This document shows, one piece after another, positions 17,642-26,030 of a stretch of DNA of 64,000 bases (its first letter is position 1; every line of letters starts with the position of its first letter). Position numbers and translations under genes: made by a program. A model generated the notes under the pieces. The model saw only the letters and a list, made by a program, of their open reading frames with translations. It ran no database searches and was not told where the DNA came from. The stretch comes from an uncultured Gammaproteobacteria bacterium (GTDB lineage Bacteria; Pseudomonadota; Gammaproteobacteria; Eutrophobiales; Eutrophobiaceae), in assembly GCA_943788815.1 (NCBI GenBank), contig CALSRS010000002.1:431062-495061 (forward strand), written 5' to 3'.

Positions 17642-18304
17642 CTAATTAAATGGTCGCTCCACAAGACAATGATCGCATTCACCGGTGCGATTACATTTCT
17701 GTTTTGCATGTCGAACGATCAAGGCATGGTATTCATTAAATACTTGATAGTCCGAATCAAGACATGCTTCAAATTTATTTTGTAGGCTTTCATAAGTTTC
17801 ATCGCCATTGACCAGACCAAGGCTACTCAACAATCGACGTGTATAAGTATCAATAACAAAAACGGGACGATTAAATGCATATAGCAATATATCATCTGCT
17901 GTTTCAGGCCCTACCCCATTGACTGCTAATAAGCTGTCACGAAATTCTATAGTACCCATCTCGTAGAGTTTATCTATGCCTCCCACAGACTGTACCCAGT
18001 GACAAAGATTCTTCAATCGTCTTGTCTTAACATTAAAATATCCTGAAGGACGAATTAGTTCCGCCAGCGCCGTGTCAGGTAATTTTATAATTTCTTCAAT
18101 ACGAAGTTTGTTTTCGTGTTTTAGGTTAGCAATGGCTCTTTCTACGTTTTTCCATGCGGTATTTTGAGTAAGAACCGCTCCGACCATTACTTCAAAATCA
18201 GAATCTGCAGGCCACCAATTTTGGGGGCCATAAGCATTCATCAGGCGTTGATATAACTCCAATATTATCTCCCTGTTAAATGACACAGGGAGCTTTTCAT
18301 TCAT
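17642..18304 (-). CDS. Endonuclease III-related DNA glycosylase (COG2231, MagIII-like)
   Basis: HhH-GPD superfamily DNA glycosylase of 220 aa. Overall pattern matches the COG2231 group that includes Helicobacter pylori 3-methyladenine glycosylase MagIII (VMVGAVLTQNTAW; IRPSGYFNVKTRRLKNL). The helix-hairpin-helix is VNGVGPETADDIL, and the catalytic Asp is in VIDTYTRR. The lysine used by bifunctional EndoIII (LPGVGRKTA) is replaced by Glu, so a monofunctional glycosylase without lyase activity is expected. A C-terminal CNRTGECDHC gives three cysteines of an EndoIII-type Fe-S loop, but the usual fourth is absent. The start overlaps the rluB stop by 4 bases. Confidence 0.82.
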   Translation of the reverse strand: MNEKLPVSFNREIILELYQRLMNAYGPQNWWPADSDFEVMVGAVLTQNTAWKNVERAIANLKHENKLRIEEIIKLPDTALAELIRPSGYFNVKTRRLKNLCHWVQSVGGIDKLYEMGTIEFRDSLLAVNGVGPETADDILLYAFNRPVFVIDTYTRRLLSSLGLVNGDETYESLQNKFEACLDSDYQVFNEYHALIVRHAKQKCNRTGECDHCLVERPFN

Positions 18305-19104
18305 TTTTTCGTCCTGCCACCTCTTCTGTTAGTCACAGGTCGAGGCGTAGGTTCAACATCAATTCCAACAAGATTGTGGAGTAGTTTAAAATCACGCTGT
18401 GAAATATCCCAAACAGTGCCAGTACGTTTATCCCTGGGTAATAATACTGGACCAAAGCGGACTCTGATAAGACGACTTACAGTAAACCCCGCCTCTTTCC
18501 ATAGTCTCCTGACTTCGCGATAACGACCTTCATTTATCACCACATTAAACCAACGATTTACTCCCTCACCACCTTTTGCGACTATATTTTTAAATGCCGC
18601 AGTCCCATCATCCAGCTTAATTCCTGATTTTAATGATTCTAATTGTTCATCTGTGGGCTTTCCCATAATCCTTACTGAATATTCACGTTCAATTTCAGAA
18701 GACGGGTGCATAAGCTTGTTCGCCAGCATCCCATTATTGGTAAATAACAATAACCCAGATGTATTTATATCCAGTCTCCCAATACTGATCCATCGCTGCT
18801 GTTTTATTGATGGCAATTTTTCAAACACTGTTTTCCTACCTTCACTGTCCTTACGGGTACTGATCTCACCTACAGGCTTGTGATAGGCAATGACTCGCGT
18901 TTGAATATCTGCTGCATTGCTAAATTTAACAGGCTTATTATCAATTAATATTTTATCTTGGGGAGTTGCCCTGTCTCCCAGCGATGCAACGACACCGTTG
19001 AGTTTTATTCTGCCTTTCTCAATCCAGCCTTCAATTTCACGACGTGAACCATAACCAGCATTAGCGAGTAGTTTTTGAATACGATCAGAATTCAGTTTGG
19101 GCAT
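18301..19104 (-). CDS. rluB: 23S rRNA pseudouridine synthase RluB
   Basis: RsuA-family pseudouridine synthase that modifies position 2605 of 23S rRNA in E. coli. An N-terminal S4 RNA-binding domain (IQKLLANAGYGSRREIEGWI) is followed by the catalytic domain with Asp in GRLDINTSGLLLFTN and by EGRYREVRRLWKEAGF. The ATG at 19104 is favoured because a GGGTGA ribosome site precedes it; an alternative ATG lies at 19116. The C-terminus is basic (RRGGRTKK). It follows scpB by 37 bases and overlaps the glycosylase gene, in a run of minus-strand core genes. Confidence 0.93.
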   Translation of the reverse strand: MPKLNSDRIQKLLANAGYGSRREIEGWIEKGRIKLNGVVASLGDRATPQDKILIDNKPVKFSNAADIQTRVIAYHKPVGEISTRKDSEGRKTVFEKLPSIKQQRWISIGRLDINTSGLLLFTNNGMLANKLMHPSSEIEREYSVRIMGKPTDEQLESLKSGIKLDDGTAAFKNIVAKGGEGVNRWFNVVINEGRYREVRRLWKEAGFTVSRLIRVRFGPVLLPRDKRTGTVWDISQRDFKLLHNLVGIDVEPTPRPVTNRRGGRTKK

Positions 19105-19141
19105 TTTGTCACCCATTGAAAAATCTTATGATTAATCCCGA

Positions 19142-19954
19142 CTATTTTGAAAATGGAACCACGTTACCATCTTCGACGGTTTCAGGTAGTTGCTCTTCGG
19201 GAGGCACGTCAGTTGAATTTTCTTCTTCCGGAAGTTGCTCTTCAGAAGACACGTCAGTTGAATTTTCTTCTTCCGGTAGTTGCTCTTCGGGAGGCACGTC
19301 AGTTGAATTTTCTTCTTCCGGTAGTTGCTCTTCGGGAGGCACGTCAGTTGAATTTTCTTCAGTAGCAGGTTTTTTAGACGGAGGTGGAATATCCAGTCCT
19401 TCAAACAGGTCTGGATTTAATTGATCATAATCTTTTATTTCAGAAAGTGGGGGAAGTTCTGATAATTTTTGTAGATTAAAGTAATCAAGAAATTCCCTGG
19501 TGGTAGCCAGCAATTCCGGTTTTCCCGGGACATCACGATGACCGACTACCCTTATCCATTCCCGCTCTTGCAATGATTTAATTATATTTGTATTGACGCT
19601 CACTCCACGTATATCTTCTATCTCACCACGAGTGACAGGTTGGCGATAGGCAATGATTGCCAATGTCTCCATAAAAGCACGGGAATAACGTTGTGGTTTG
19701 TCCTGGAAGAGCTTGTTTATCCAGTCAGCATATTCAGCGCGTGCCTGAAATCTAAATCCACTTGCGACTTCTTTTAGCTCAATTCCTCTGCCTTCATAGT
19801 CTATAACAAGTTGATTTATGGCAGCTCGAATCTCATCTTTATCTGGTTGTGGATCGTCCCCTTCAAATAAAACCTGAAGCTGTGCAACCGTCCGTGGTTC
19901 ATCAAAGGCCATTAATGTCGCTTCAATAATATTTTTCAACATATCTTCGTTCAT
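19142..19954 (-). CDS. scpB: Segregation and condensation protein B with repetitive acidic tail
   Basis: Kleisin-interacting subunit of the SMC-ScpAB condensin. Residues 1-175 carry the two winged-helix domains (IEATLMAFDEPRTVAQLQVLF; FMETLAIIAYRQPVTRGEIE; LATTREFLDYFNL). The tail holds four tandem 15-residue units (ENSTDVPPEEQLPE type), making it far more acidic and longer than in E. coli-like relatives without such a tail. The ATG overlaps the scpA stop (ATGA), giving translational coupling. The tail is probably disordered. Confidence 0.95.
   Translation of the reverse strand: MNEDMLKNIIEATLMAFDEPRTVAQLQVLFEGDDPQPDKDEIRAAINQLVIDYEGRGIELKEVASGFRFQARAEYADWINKLFQDKPQRYSRAFMETLAIIAYRQPVTRGEIEDIRGVSVNTNIIKSLQEREWIRVVGHRDVPGKPELLATTREFLDYFNLQKLSELPPLSEIKDYDQLNPDLFEGLDIPPPSKKPATEENSTDVPPEEQLPEEENSTDVPPEEQLPEEENSTDVSSEEQLPEEENSTDVPPEEQLPETVEDGNVVPFSK
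19185..19364. repeat. Four 45-bp tandem repeats inside scpB
   Basis: Four in-frame direct repeats begin at 19185, 19230, 19275 and 19320, each 45 bp. Copies 1 and 3 are nearly identical; copy 2 has several substitutions that change a PP pair to SS, and the last copy diverges in its final bases. Each encodes one 15-residue acidic unit of the ScpB tail. The length suggests expansion by slippage or recombination. Confidence 0.93.
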
Positions 19955-20760
19955 GAGGCTGCCTTCAAATAAATAGGCCCATTGATTTCATTTTGAACAA
20001 CTTCAACCAATGATTCTTTTGCAAGCTCAAGGACAGCTAACAGGCAAACTATGACACCGGCTTTGCCTTCTTCTACAGTAAATAAGCCGATAAAATCTAT
20101 AAATTCGTCACCACGTATCCTGTCGAGAATAATAGTCATTCTTTCTCTCACAGACAGGGCCTCTCTGTGTATCATATGATGTGAATACATCTCTGCTCTG
20201 GCAAGCACATCTGCAAATGCATGTAATATCTGGTCCATACTAACTTCCGGTGGTTTTTGTGTACTACGTCTTTCAGTGAAATCAATCACTGTGTTAAATA
20301 CTTCTCGTTCTAGCCGAGGAATCGCGTCTAGATCTTCAGCCGCCTGCTTATATCTCTCAAATTCCTGTAATCGTTTAATTAATTCAGCACGCGGGTCATC
20401 TTCATCTTCCTCAATTTCAGTCCGAGGTAATAGCATTCTCGATTTGATCTCAGCCAATACAGCACCCATGACCAGGTATTCACCAGCAAGCTCCAGCTGC
20501 AATACTTCCATTAAGTCAATGTATTGCATGTACTGAGCGGTAATCTCTGCAATGGGTATGTCCAGAATATCGAGATTCTGCTTTCTGATGAGATAGAGTA
20601 ATAGGTCTAGTGGTCCTTCAAATGCTTCAAGAAATACTTCCAGGGCCTCAGGAGGAATATAGAGATCATGTGGCAATTCCGTCATGGGTGAACCCTGGAC
20701 CAAAGCAAATGGCATTTCAGACTGGCCAGGTTTTGTAACGGAATTTTCGTCTGAAATCAT
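19951..20760 (-). CDS. scpA: Segregation and condensation protein A
   Basis: Kleisin subunit linking SMC heads and ScpB, 269 aa from the ATG at 20760 (a GTG lies one codon earlier). The N-terminal SMC-binding region is recognisable in EAFEGPLDLLLYLIRKQNLD, followed by ITAQYMQYID and GEYLVMGAVLAEIKSRMLLP. The C-terminal winged helix VCLLAVLELAKESLVEVVQ binds the SMC cap. It is translationally coupled to scpB and lies 44 bases after trpS, an arrangement seen in other gammaproteobacteria. Confidence 0.95.
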   Translation of the reverse strand: MISDENSVTKPGQSEMPFALVQGSPMTELPHDLYIPPEALEVFLEAFEGPLDLLLYLIRKQNLDILDIPIAEITAQYMQYIDLMEVLQLELAGEYLVMGAVLAEIKSRMLLPRTEIEEDEDDPRAELIKRLQEFERYKQAAEDLDAIPRLEREVFNTVIDFTERRSTQKPPEVSMDQILHAFADVLARAEMYSHHMIHREALSVRERMTIILDRIRGDEFIDFIGLFTVEEGKAGVIVCLLAVLELAKESLVEVVQNEINGPIYLKAAS

Positions 20761-20804
20761 CACGACATATTAACGCACAGATAAAGTATTAGAAAGACCC
20801 ATAA

Positions 20805-22016
20805 TCATTTGTAAGTTAATCCCATTGAAGATCTGACTTCATCCATCGTCTCTTTTGCCACATCTCTAGCAGCTTCACAACCTTCGGAAATAATGCCTCT
20901 TACAACCTCAGGATCATCCGCATATTCTTTTGCTCGCTCCCTTATGGGTTCTTGTTCTTTAAGAATAGTATCAATTACGGGTTGTTTACACTCAAGGCAT
21001 CCAATGCTGGCAGTTTTACATCCTTGTTCTACCCAATTTTTTACACCATCATCTGAATAGATCTTATGAAATTCCCATACCGGACATTTTTCTGGATCCC
21101 CTGAGTCCTTTCTTCGTATTCTGGCAGGATCTGTTTGCATAGTACGGATCTTGTCTTCAACAGCATTGGGATTTTCCCTGAGCCCGATAGTATTGTTGTA
21201 TGACTTGGACATTTTTTGCCCATCTATCCCGGGAAATTTTGGTGTATGAGTCAACAAGGCCTGTGGTTCTGGAAAAATCACTTTCCCTCCACCTTCGAGA
21301 TACCCGATCAATCTTTCCCTGTCACCTATGCTGATATTTTGCTGTGATTCAATAAGTGCGGTGGCTTTTTCCAATGCTAGCTCATCACCTTTTTCCTGAT
21401 AGTCCATTCTTAGCTGATGATAGAGACTATTATTTTTCTTGCCCATTTTATTCGCTGCACCTTCCGCCTTTTCCTCAAAACCGGGATCCCTGCCGTAGAG
21501 AAAATTAAACCGTCTCGCGATTTCCCGGGATAGTTCTACATGAGCAACCTGATCTTCACCTACAGGGACATATCCCGCTTTGTAAATAATAATGTCCGAG
21601 GTCTGTAATAAGGGATAACCCAGAAAACCGTAGGTAGATAAATCCTTGTTTAATATTTTCTCCTGCTGATCCTTGTAAGTAGGGACACGTTCAAGCCAAC
21701 TTAAGGGTGTCATCATTGACAATAAAAGATGTAACTCTGCATGTTCAGGTACACGCGACTGTATAAATATTTTTGCAGACCCTGGATTTATACCCACCGC
21801 CAGCCAGTCAATAACCATCTCCCATACCGATTCAGATATCGCCTGGGGATTTTCATACTCTGTCGTTAGTGCGTGCCAATCTGCCACAAAGAAAAAACAT
21901 TCATATTCATTCTGAAGTTTTAACCAGTTTTTAAGAACGCCGTGATAATGTCCAAGGTGTAACTGTCCTGATGGGCGCATCCCGGACAGGACACGCTGAT
22001 TTCCCGTAATTGCCAA
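20805..22016 (-). CDS. trpS: Tryptophanyl-tRNA synthetase
   Basis: Class I aminoacyl-tRNA synthetase charging tRNA-Trp, 403 aa. The HIGH-like motif is in SGQLHLGHYHGVLKNW and the KMSKS loop in IDGQKMSKSYNN. It belongs to the longer form with an insertion of about 60 residues before KMSKS (MGKKNNSLYHQLRMDYQEKG region), compared with the 334 aa E. coli enzyme. The start codon is TTG, supported by AGAGG seven bases upstream and by family alignment of VLSGMRPSG right after it. No leader-peptide attenuator is apparent in the short upstream region. Confidence 0.95.
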   Translation of the reverse strand: MAITGNQRVLSGMRPSGQLHLGHYHGVLKNWLKLQNEYECFFFVADWHALTTEYENPQAISESVWEMVIDWLAVGINPGSAKIFIQSRVPEHAELHLLLSMMTPLSWLERVPTYKDQQEKILNKDLSTYGFLGYPLLQTSDIIIYKAGYVPVGEDQVAHVELSREIARRFNFLYGRDPGFEEKAEGAANKMGKKNNSLYHQLRMDYQEKGDELALEKATALIESQQNISIGDRERLIGYLEGGGKVIFPEPQALLTHTPKFPGIDGQKMSKSYNNTIGLRENPNAVEDKIRTMQTDPARIRRKDSGDPEKCPVWEFHKIYSDDGVKNWVEQGCKTASIGCLECKQPVIDTILKEQEPIRERAKEYADDPEVVRGIISEGCEAARDVAKETMDEVRSSMGLTYK

Positions 22017-22103
22017 AACTTTACCTCTTTTTATTTGAAAACTGATTATACAATGTTGTGTAAATTTACGCTTTTGAAATTTACAACAGAATTTAACAGG
22101 GCT

Positions 22104-22712
22104 TTAAACTACTCCTTTTCCTGTTCTGATGATAATGGGTTCATTTCCAGTCATGTCAATCACAGTCGTAGTTTCTACACCAATCATGCCACCGTCAATA
22201 ATCAGATCAATTTGATTTCCAATTTTCTCATCTATCTCATCAGGATCAAATAATGGCAAATCATCACCCGGCAAAATTAAACTTGTGCTTAATATAGGCT
22301 CGCCGATTGCCTCCAGGAGCATCTTACAAATCGTGTTGTCTGGGACCCTGAGTCCGATTGTACTTCTTTTATTGTTTTGTATCCGGCGAGGGACTTCTTT
22401 TGATGCCTTTAATATGAACGTGTAGGGCCCAGGGATATAACTCTTGATTAGCCTGAATACAGAATTATCCAGCCTGGCCAATAATCCCAGGCCAGTCAGG
22501 TCGGCACAAATAATAGTAAATAAATGGTTTTTATCCAGCCCCCTGATACGTGAAATACGTTCAAGGGCGCTTTTATTATCCAATAAACAACCCAGGGCAT
22601 AGCTGGAATCGGTTGGATAGGCAATCACGCCCTGATTTCTGAGTATCTCTACTGACTGGGTAATCAGACGTTTTTGAGGATTGTCCGGATGAATTTTAAA
22701 AAATTGTGCCAT
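22104..22712 (-). CDS. yciO: Sua5/YciO/YrdC family protein YciO
   Basis: 202 aa protein matching E. coli YciO along its length (FFKIHPDNPQKRLI; VIAYPTDSSYALGC; VPRRIQNNKRSTIGLRVPDN; VDLIIDGGMIGVETTTVIDM rewritten here as DLIIDGGMIGVETTTVID). The YrdC-like fold binds double-stranded RNA and ATP. YciO has been linked to threonylcarbamoyladenosine synthesis, but its role is less certain than that of TsaC. It is the last minus-strand gene before the divergent yciI. Confidence 0.9.
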   Translation of the reverse strand: MAQFFKIHPDNPQKRLITQSVEILRNQGVIAYPTDSSYALGCLLDNKSALERISRIRGLDKNHLFTIICADLTGLGLLARLDNSVFRLIKSYIPGPYTFILKASKEVPRRIQNNKRSTIGLRVPDNTICKMLLEAIGEPILSTSLILPGDDLPLFDPDEIDEKIGNQIDLIIDGGMIGVETTTVIDMTGNEPIIIRTGKGVV

Positions 22713-22903
22713 ATACTTGCAGACTTTCGTTAGTTAACAATGATCCGATTAATAAAATTCCATGAGAATTTATATCATATTTAGTTGACCAGCTAATCAT
22801 GTTATTTGGCCTGTTGTGACTGACAGTAATTTTTTACCATTAGGCTGGCAATTAACCTCGCCAAATATTTACCAGAAACACAACGAGAGAGTGAATCAAC
22901 TTT

Positions 22904-23203
22904 ATGCTCTATGCAATTATTAGTGAAGACGTCGAAGATAGTCTTGATAAAAGAAAAACAGTACGACCTGAGCACCTGTCTCGACTCCAGCGATTAAAGG
23001 ACGAAGGAAAATTAGTCATTGCTGGACCACATCCTGCCATTGATAATGATGATCCAGGTTCCTGTGGATATACCGGCAGTCTTATCATAGCAGAATTTGC
23101 TTGCCTGGCCGATGCTGAAATCTGGGCAAAGTCTGATCCCTTTGTGGAAGCTGGTGTATATAAAAACGTCACCATTAAACCATTCAAGAAAGTATTGCCC
23201 TGA
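22904..23203 (+). CDS. yciI: YciI family protein
   Basis: 99 aa, nearly the length of E. coli YciI and similar throughout (KRKTVRPEHLSRLQRLKDEG; AGPHPAIDNDDPG; YTGSLIIAEF; VEAGVYKNVTIKPFKK). It has a ferredoxin-like dimeric fold with the conserved His in RPEHL and Asp in SDPF; no reaction is firmly assigned. It is the first gene of a plus-strand run with bolA 5 bases downstream. Confidence 0.92.
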   Translation: MLYAIISEDVEDSLDKRKTVRPEHLSRLQRLKDEGKLVIAGPHPAIDNDDPGSCGYTGSLIIAEFACLADAEIWAKSDPFVEAGVYKNVTIKPFKKVLP

Positions 23204-23208
23204 TTATC

Positions 23209-23478
23209 ATGGACAGAATAGAGAAAATACGCCATAGAATAATTAATCAACTAGATGCAATTGATGTGGTGATACGTGATGATTCGCATCTTCACGCTGG
23301 GCATGCTGGCGCAGCATCCGGTGGAGGACATTTTGCAGTTAAAATAATTTCAGATAAATTTATTGGCCATTCATTGATTGAACGTCATCGATTGGTTTAT
23401 GGCGCGTTGGACGATCTTATGCCAAATGATATCCACGCACTGAGTATTGAGACTTACACATCGGAAGAACAAAAATAA
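23209..23478 (+). CDS. bolA: BolA family protein
   Basis: 89 aa class II KH-fold protein of the BolA group. Signature elements are the HLHAGHAGAASGGGHFAVKI loop, which holds candidate Fe-S ligand residues, and the helix IERHRLVYGALDDLMPNDIH with the invariant His. BolA proteins partner monothiol glutaredoxins in Fe-S handling and affect cell shape genes in E. coli. The stop codon TAA at 23476-23478 overlaps the proposed dam start by two bases. Confidence 0.92.
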   Translation: MDRIEKIRHRIINQLDAIDVVIRDDSHLHAGHAGAASGGGHFAVKIISDKFIGHSLIERHRLVYGALDDLMPNDIHALSIETYTSEEQK

Positions 23479-24296
23479 GTACGCTTAAAACAAGACCATT
23501 TCTGAAATGGCCCGGAGGTAAATACCGTTTAATTCATCGGATTCGTAATGCATTGTCTGATGGAAAAAGATTAATTGAGCCATTTACTGGTTCTGGAGCA
23601 GTCTTTTTAAATACAAATTATCAAAACTATCTGCTTGCAGATACTAATCCGGATCTGATTGACCTGTTTCAATTATTAAGCAAGGAAGGGCAAACATTTA
23701 TTCGTTATTGCCGAAAATTTTTCACACCACATAACAATTGCCAACAAATTTATTACCAGTACCGAGAAGAATTCAATACCACTTCAAAAAAACGCAGGAA
23801 AGCTGCTCTCTTCTTGTATTTAAACCGGCACTGTTATAACGGACTTGTAAGATATAACCGCAGCGGGGAATTTAATACCCCATTTGGCCTGCACAAATCG
23901 CCCTATTTTCCGGAACAGGAAATGTTCAGATTTCACAAAGCATCGCAAAAAGCCGAATTTAGTAATATTAATTTCAAAGAGTGTATGCAAAGCGCCTCTA
24001 GAGGTGACATTATTTATTGTGACCCACCCTATGCACCTCTTTCAAAAACTGCCAACTTCACTGATTACCATAGTGGTGGTTTCAAATGGGAGGATCAGGT
24101 TCAATTGGCAGAAATTTCAAGCAGCCTGGCAAAGCGAGGCATACAAATCGTTGTTTCAAATCACGATGTGCCCCAAATCAAGAAACTATATAAACATTGT
24201 GGTGCGAAAATAGAACAATTTTCTGTTCAGCGGATGATAAGTGCAGATACCTCAAACCGTGGCCGCGCTGGTGAACTGATTGCAATATTTGAGTAA
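23475..24296 (+). CDS. dam: DNA adenine methylase (Dam), apparent AUA start
   Basis: N6-adenine methyltransferase of the Dam family, about 273 aa (E. coli Dam 278). The AdoMet loop is LIEPFTGSGAVFLNT and the catalytic motif is YCDPPYAPL. Upstream of the first ordinary start candidate (TTG 23553) the frame stays open and encodes the essential family N-terminus RPFLKWPGGKYRLI, so the true start must lie earlier. No ATG, GTG or TTG exists between the in-frame stop at 23448 and 23553. ATA at 23475, with GGAAG seven bases upstream and overlapping the bolA stop, is the best candidate. No restriction gene is adjacent, so it is probably an orphan GATC methylase. Confidence 0.88.
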   Translation: MSTLKTRPFLKWPGGKYRLIHRIRNALSDGKRLIEPFTGSGAVFLNTNYQNYLLADTNPDLIDLFQLLSKEGQTFIRYCRKFFTPHNNCQQIYYQYREEFNTTSKKRRKAALFLYLNRHCYNGLVRYNRSGEFNTPFGLHKSPYFPEQEMFRFHKASQKAEFSNINFKECMQSASRGDIIYCDPPYAPLSKTANFTDYHSGGFKWEDQVQLAEISSSLAKRGIQIVVSNHDVPQIKKLYKHCGAKIEQFSVQRMISADTSNRGRAGELIAIFE

Positions 24297-24322
24297 TAAA
24301 CTAACGGGCAAGTGTAATACTG

Positions 24323-25294
24323 TTAAATTTGAATCAGAGTACCCATGGTTTTTCTGGAAGTTCCGAGATAACGTTTAACCAATTTAATCGCTTTTTTCTG
24401 TATTTTTGTTTTCAGATTTTCTTGTTCTTCAATTAAATGATTTATTGCTGAGCGACTTGAATTAGTTAATTCATTCTTTAGTAAAATTTTCATTTCAGTT
24501 AATAAATCCACCTGCACCTCCAGGTCCTGCAGCCTGCCAAGACAATCCTGAAATTTCTTCAACTCCTTCATTGTGCTTTTAACTGTTTTTTTTGGATATA
24601 AGTCAGAAAACAAATCAATCAGGTATCGTAATCTTTTGCCGGACTTGCGTAATTCATGAATTTTTTCCGTTTCATAGTTTTTGCCGGAAACTTTTTTTGC
24701 CTGCCGGATAGTTTTTAGATATCGCAAACAAATAGACTCCGTACTCACTAATCTGATTGGAAATTTTGACCTTTCAAGTCCATGTTCTATCTTGTTGATT
24801 TTCTCAAGATAGTTTTTCCATTGCTTGCATTGCACCCTAAATTCTTCCGAGTCCAAATAATTAATGAAAAATTTACGCTCCTTATTCTCATTAAGATGAA
24901 CATGCGCCAGAACAGCTTCCAATTCCCCATTTGCAAATATCTTTTTACTCTTGTTTTCTTCTAATATCTGGATACAAACTTCAAGGTCTCGTAACAATCC
25001 TGTTTTATCCATCATCTTTCTAAAAGCATCTTTATTTTCTGTCAGTCCGGGTTCAGGTAATATCCCATCCATCTCTGCTAGCAGGCATCTGATTTTTCTT
25101 ATCGTAATTCGAAAATCATGTAAGGATTCTGCAGATAGATTATTAATAATGCAGTGACGAAGAGTGTTTAATTTATCTGTAAGCCCCAATAGCAATATTC
25201 GAGCAGCATCTATGGCATCAGTATAAGGTGCTATAGACCCGTTGCTATCCACATGGGCATGATTTACCGAAGATTCGTTTGCAAGGGAATCCAT
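24323..25294 (-). CDS. CHAD domain protein
   Basis: 323 aa all-helical CHAD (conserved histidine alpha-helical) protein. Paired conserved motifs are SLHDFRITIRKIRCLLAEMD and IHELRKSGKRLRYLIDLF, and LGRLQDLEVQVDLL is the third typical helix. The domain is strongly basic and is known to bind polyphosphate. No N-terminal CYTH (triphosphate tunnel) domain is fused here, and no ppk gene is visible nearby. A strong ribosome site GGAGAACGA precedes the ATG. Convergent with dam. Confidence 0.88.
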   Translation of the reverse strand: MDSLANESSVNHAHVDSNGSIAPYTDAIDAARILLLGLTDKLNTLRHCIINNLSAESLHDFRITIRKIRCLLAEMDGILPEPGLTENKDAFRKMMDKTGLLRDLEVCIQILEENKSKKIFANGELEAVLAHVHLNENKERKFFINYLDSEEFRVQCKQWKNYLEKINKIEHGLERSKFPIRLVSTESICLRYLKTIRQAKKVSGKNYETEKIHELRKSGKRLRYLIDLFSDLYPKKTVKSTMKELKKFQDCLGRLQDLEVQVDLLTEMKILLKNELTNSSRSAINHLIEEQENLKTKIQKKAIKLVKRYLGTSRKTMGTLIQI

Positions 25295-25380
25295 TCGTTC
25301 TCCTTGTCATTATATTATTATGTAGTTTACGTTAAGTATCTTGCCAAAAGTATACCGTGATGAGGAATACCTAAAATAAA

Positions 25381-25968
25381 TCATTCAGATTTTGAGCCTG
25401 ACCAACGCTTAACGATAGATGTATCTATATCAAATAAATCCAACACGCGACCAACGCTATGATTAATAATATCGTCTAATGTCGTTGGACGGTTATAAAA
25501 TGCCGGGACAGGTGGGGCAATAAATATGCCCATTTGCGATGCTTCAAAGAGCAACTTGCAATGACCTGTATGTAATGGCGTTTCCCTGGGCATTAATACC
25601 AGTCTTCTACCTTCTTTCAGCACAACGTCGGCTGCGCGTGACAGCAGGTTATCCGAGTATGATGATACGATACTGGACAAGGTTTTCATCGAACACGGCG
25701 CAATTATCATACCTTCGGTTTTATATGAACCACTGGAGATATTTGCTGCCACATCCTGATATTTATGCACAACATCCGCCAAAGCTTCCACCGCTTTCAC
25801 ACTATAATCAGTTTCAATCGGCACATTCATTTTGCCTGCCGAAGACATGACCAGATGGGATTCAATCTCCTCTATATCTTTTAAAATTTCGAGCAGGCGT
25901 ATACCGTAAATTACTCCACTTGATCCGGATATCCCGATTATTATTCTCTTTTTCACCGCGCTCTCCAT
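25381..25968 (-). CDS. ubiX: Flavin prenyltransferase UbiX
   Basis: 195 aa flavoprotein making prenylated FMN, the cofactor of UbiD-type decarboxylases used in ubiquinone synthesis. The FMN-binding loop is IGISGSSGVIYGIRLLE. IIAPCSMKTLSSIVSSYSDN and the dimer-forming LMPRETPLHTGHCK (normally LVPRETPLS) are family signatures, and FIAPPVPAFYNRP closes the site. No ubiD is in the window. Confidence 0.94.
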   Translation of the reverse strand: MESAVKKRIIIGISGSSGVIYGIRLLEILKDIEEIESHLVMSSAGKMNVPIETDYSVKAVEALADVVHKYQDVAANISSGSYKTEGMIIAPCSMKTLSSIVSSYSDNLLSRAADVVLKEGRRLVLMPRETPLHTGHCKLLFEASQMGIFIAPPVPAFYNRPTTLDDIINHSVGRVLDLFDIDTSIVKRWSGSKSE

Positions 25969-26030
25969 GTATTAACATCCTAATACCTTGCTTCATATTA
26001 ACAAATACAGCTAATTAATACTTACAGTAT

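Noticed and set aside
19185-19364. Regular direct repeats that could suggest a CRISPR array
   Set aside because: Units are contiguous 45-bp copies without spacers, are in frame, and encode the tail of ScpB; no cas gene is near.
23475-24296. Dam as part of a restriction-modification or phage-defence locus
   Set aside because: No restriction endonuclease or other defence gene is adjacent; neighbours are bolA, yciI and a CHAD protein.
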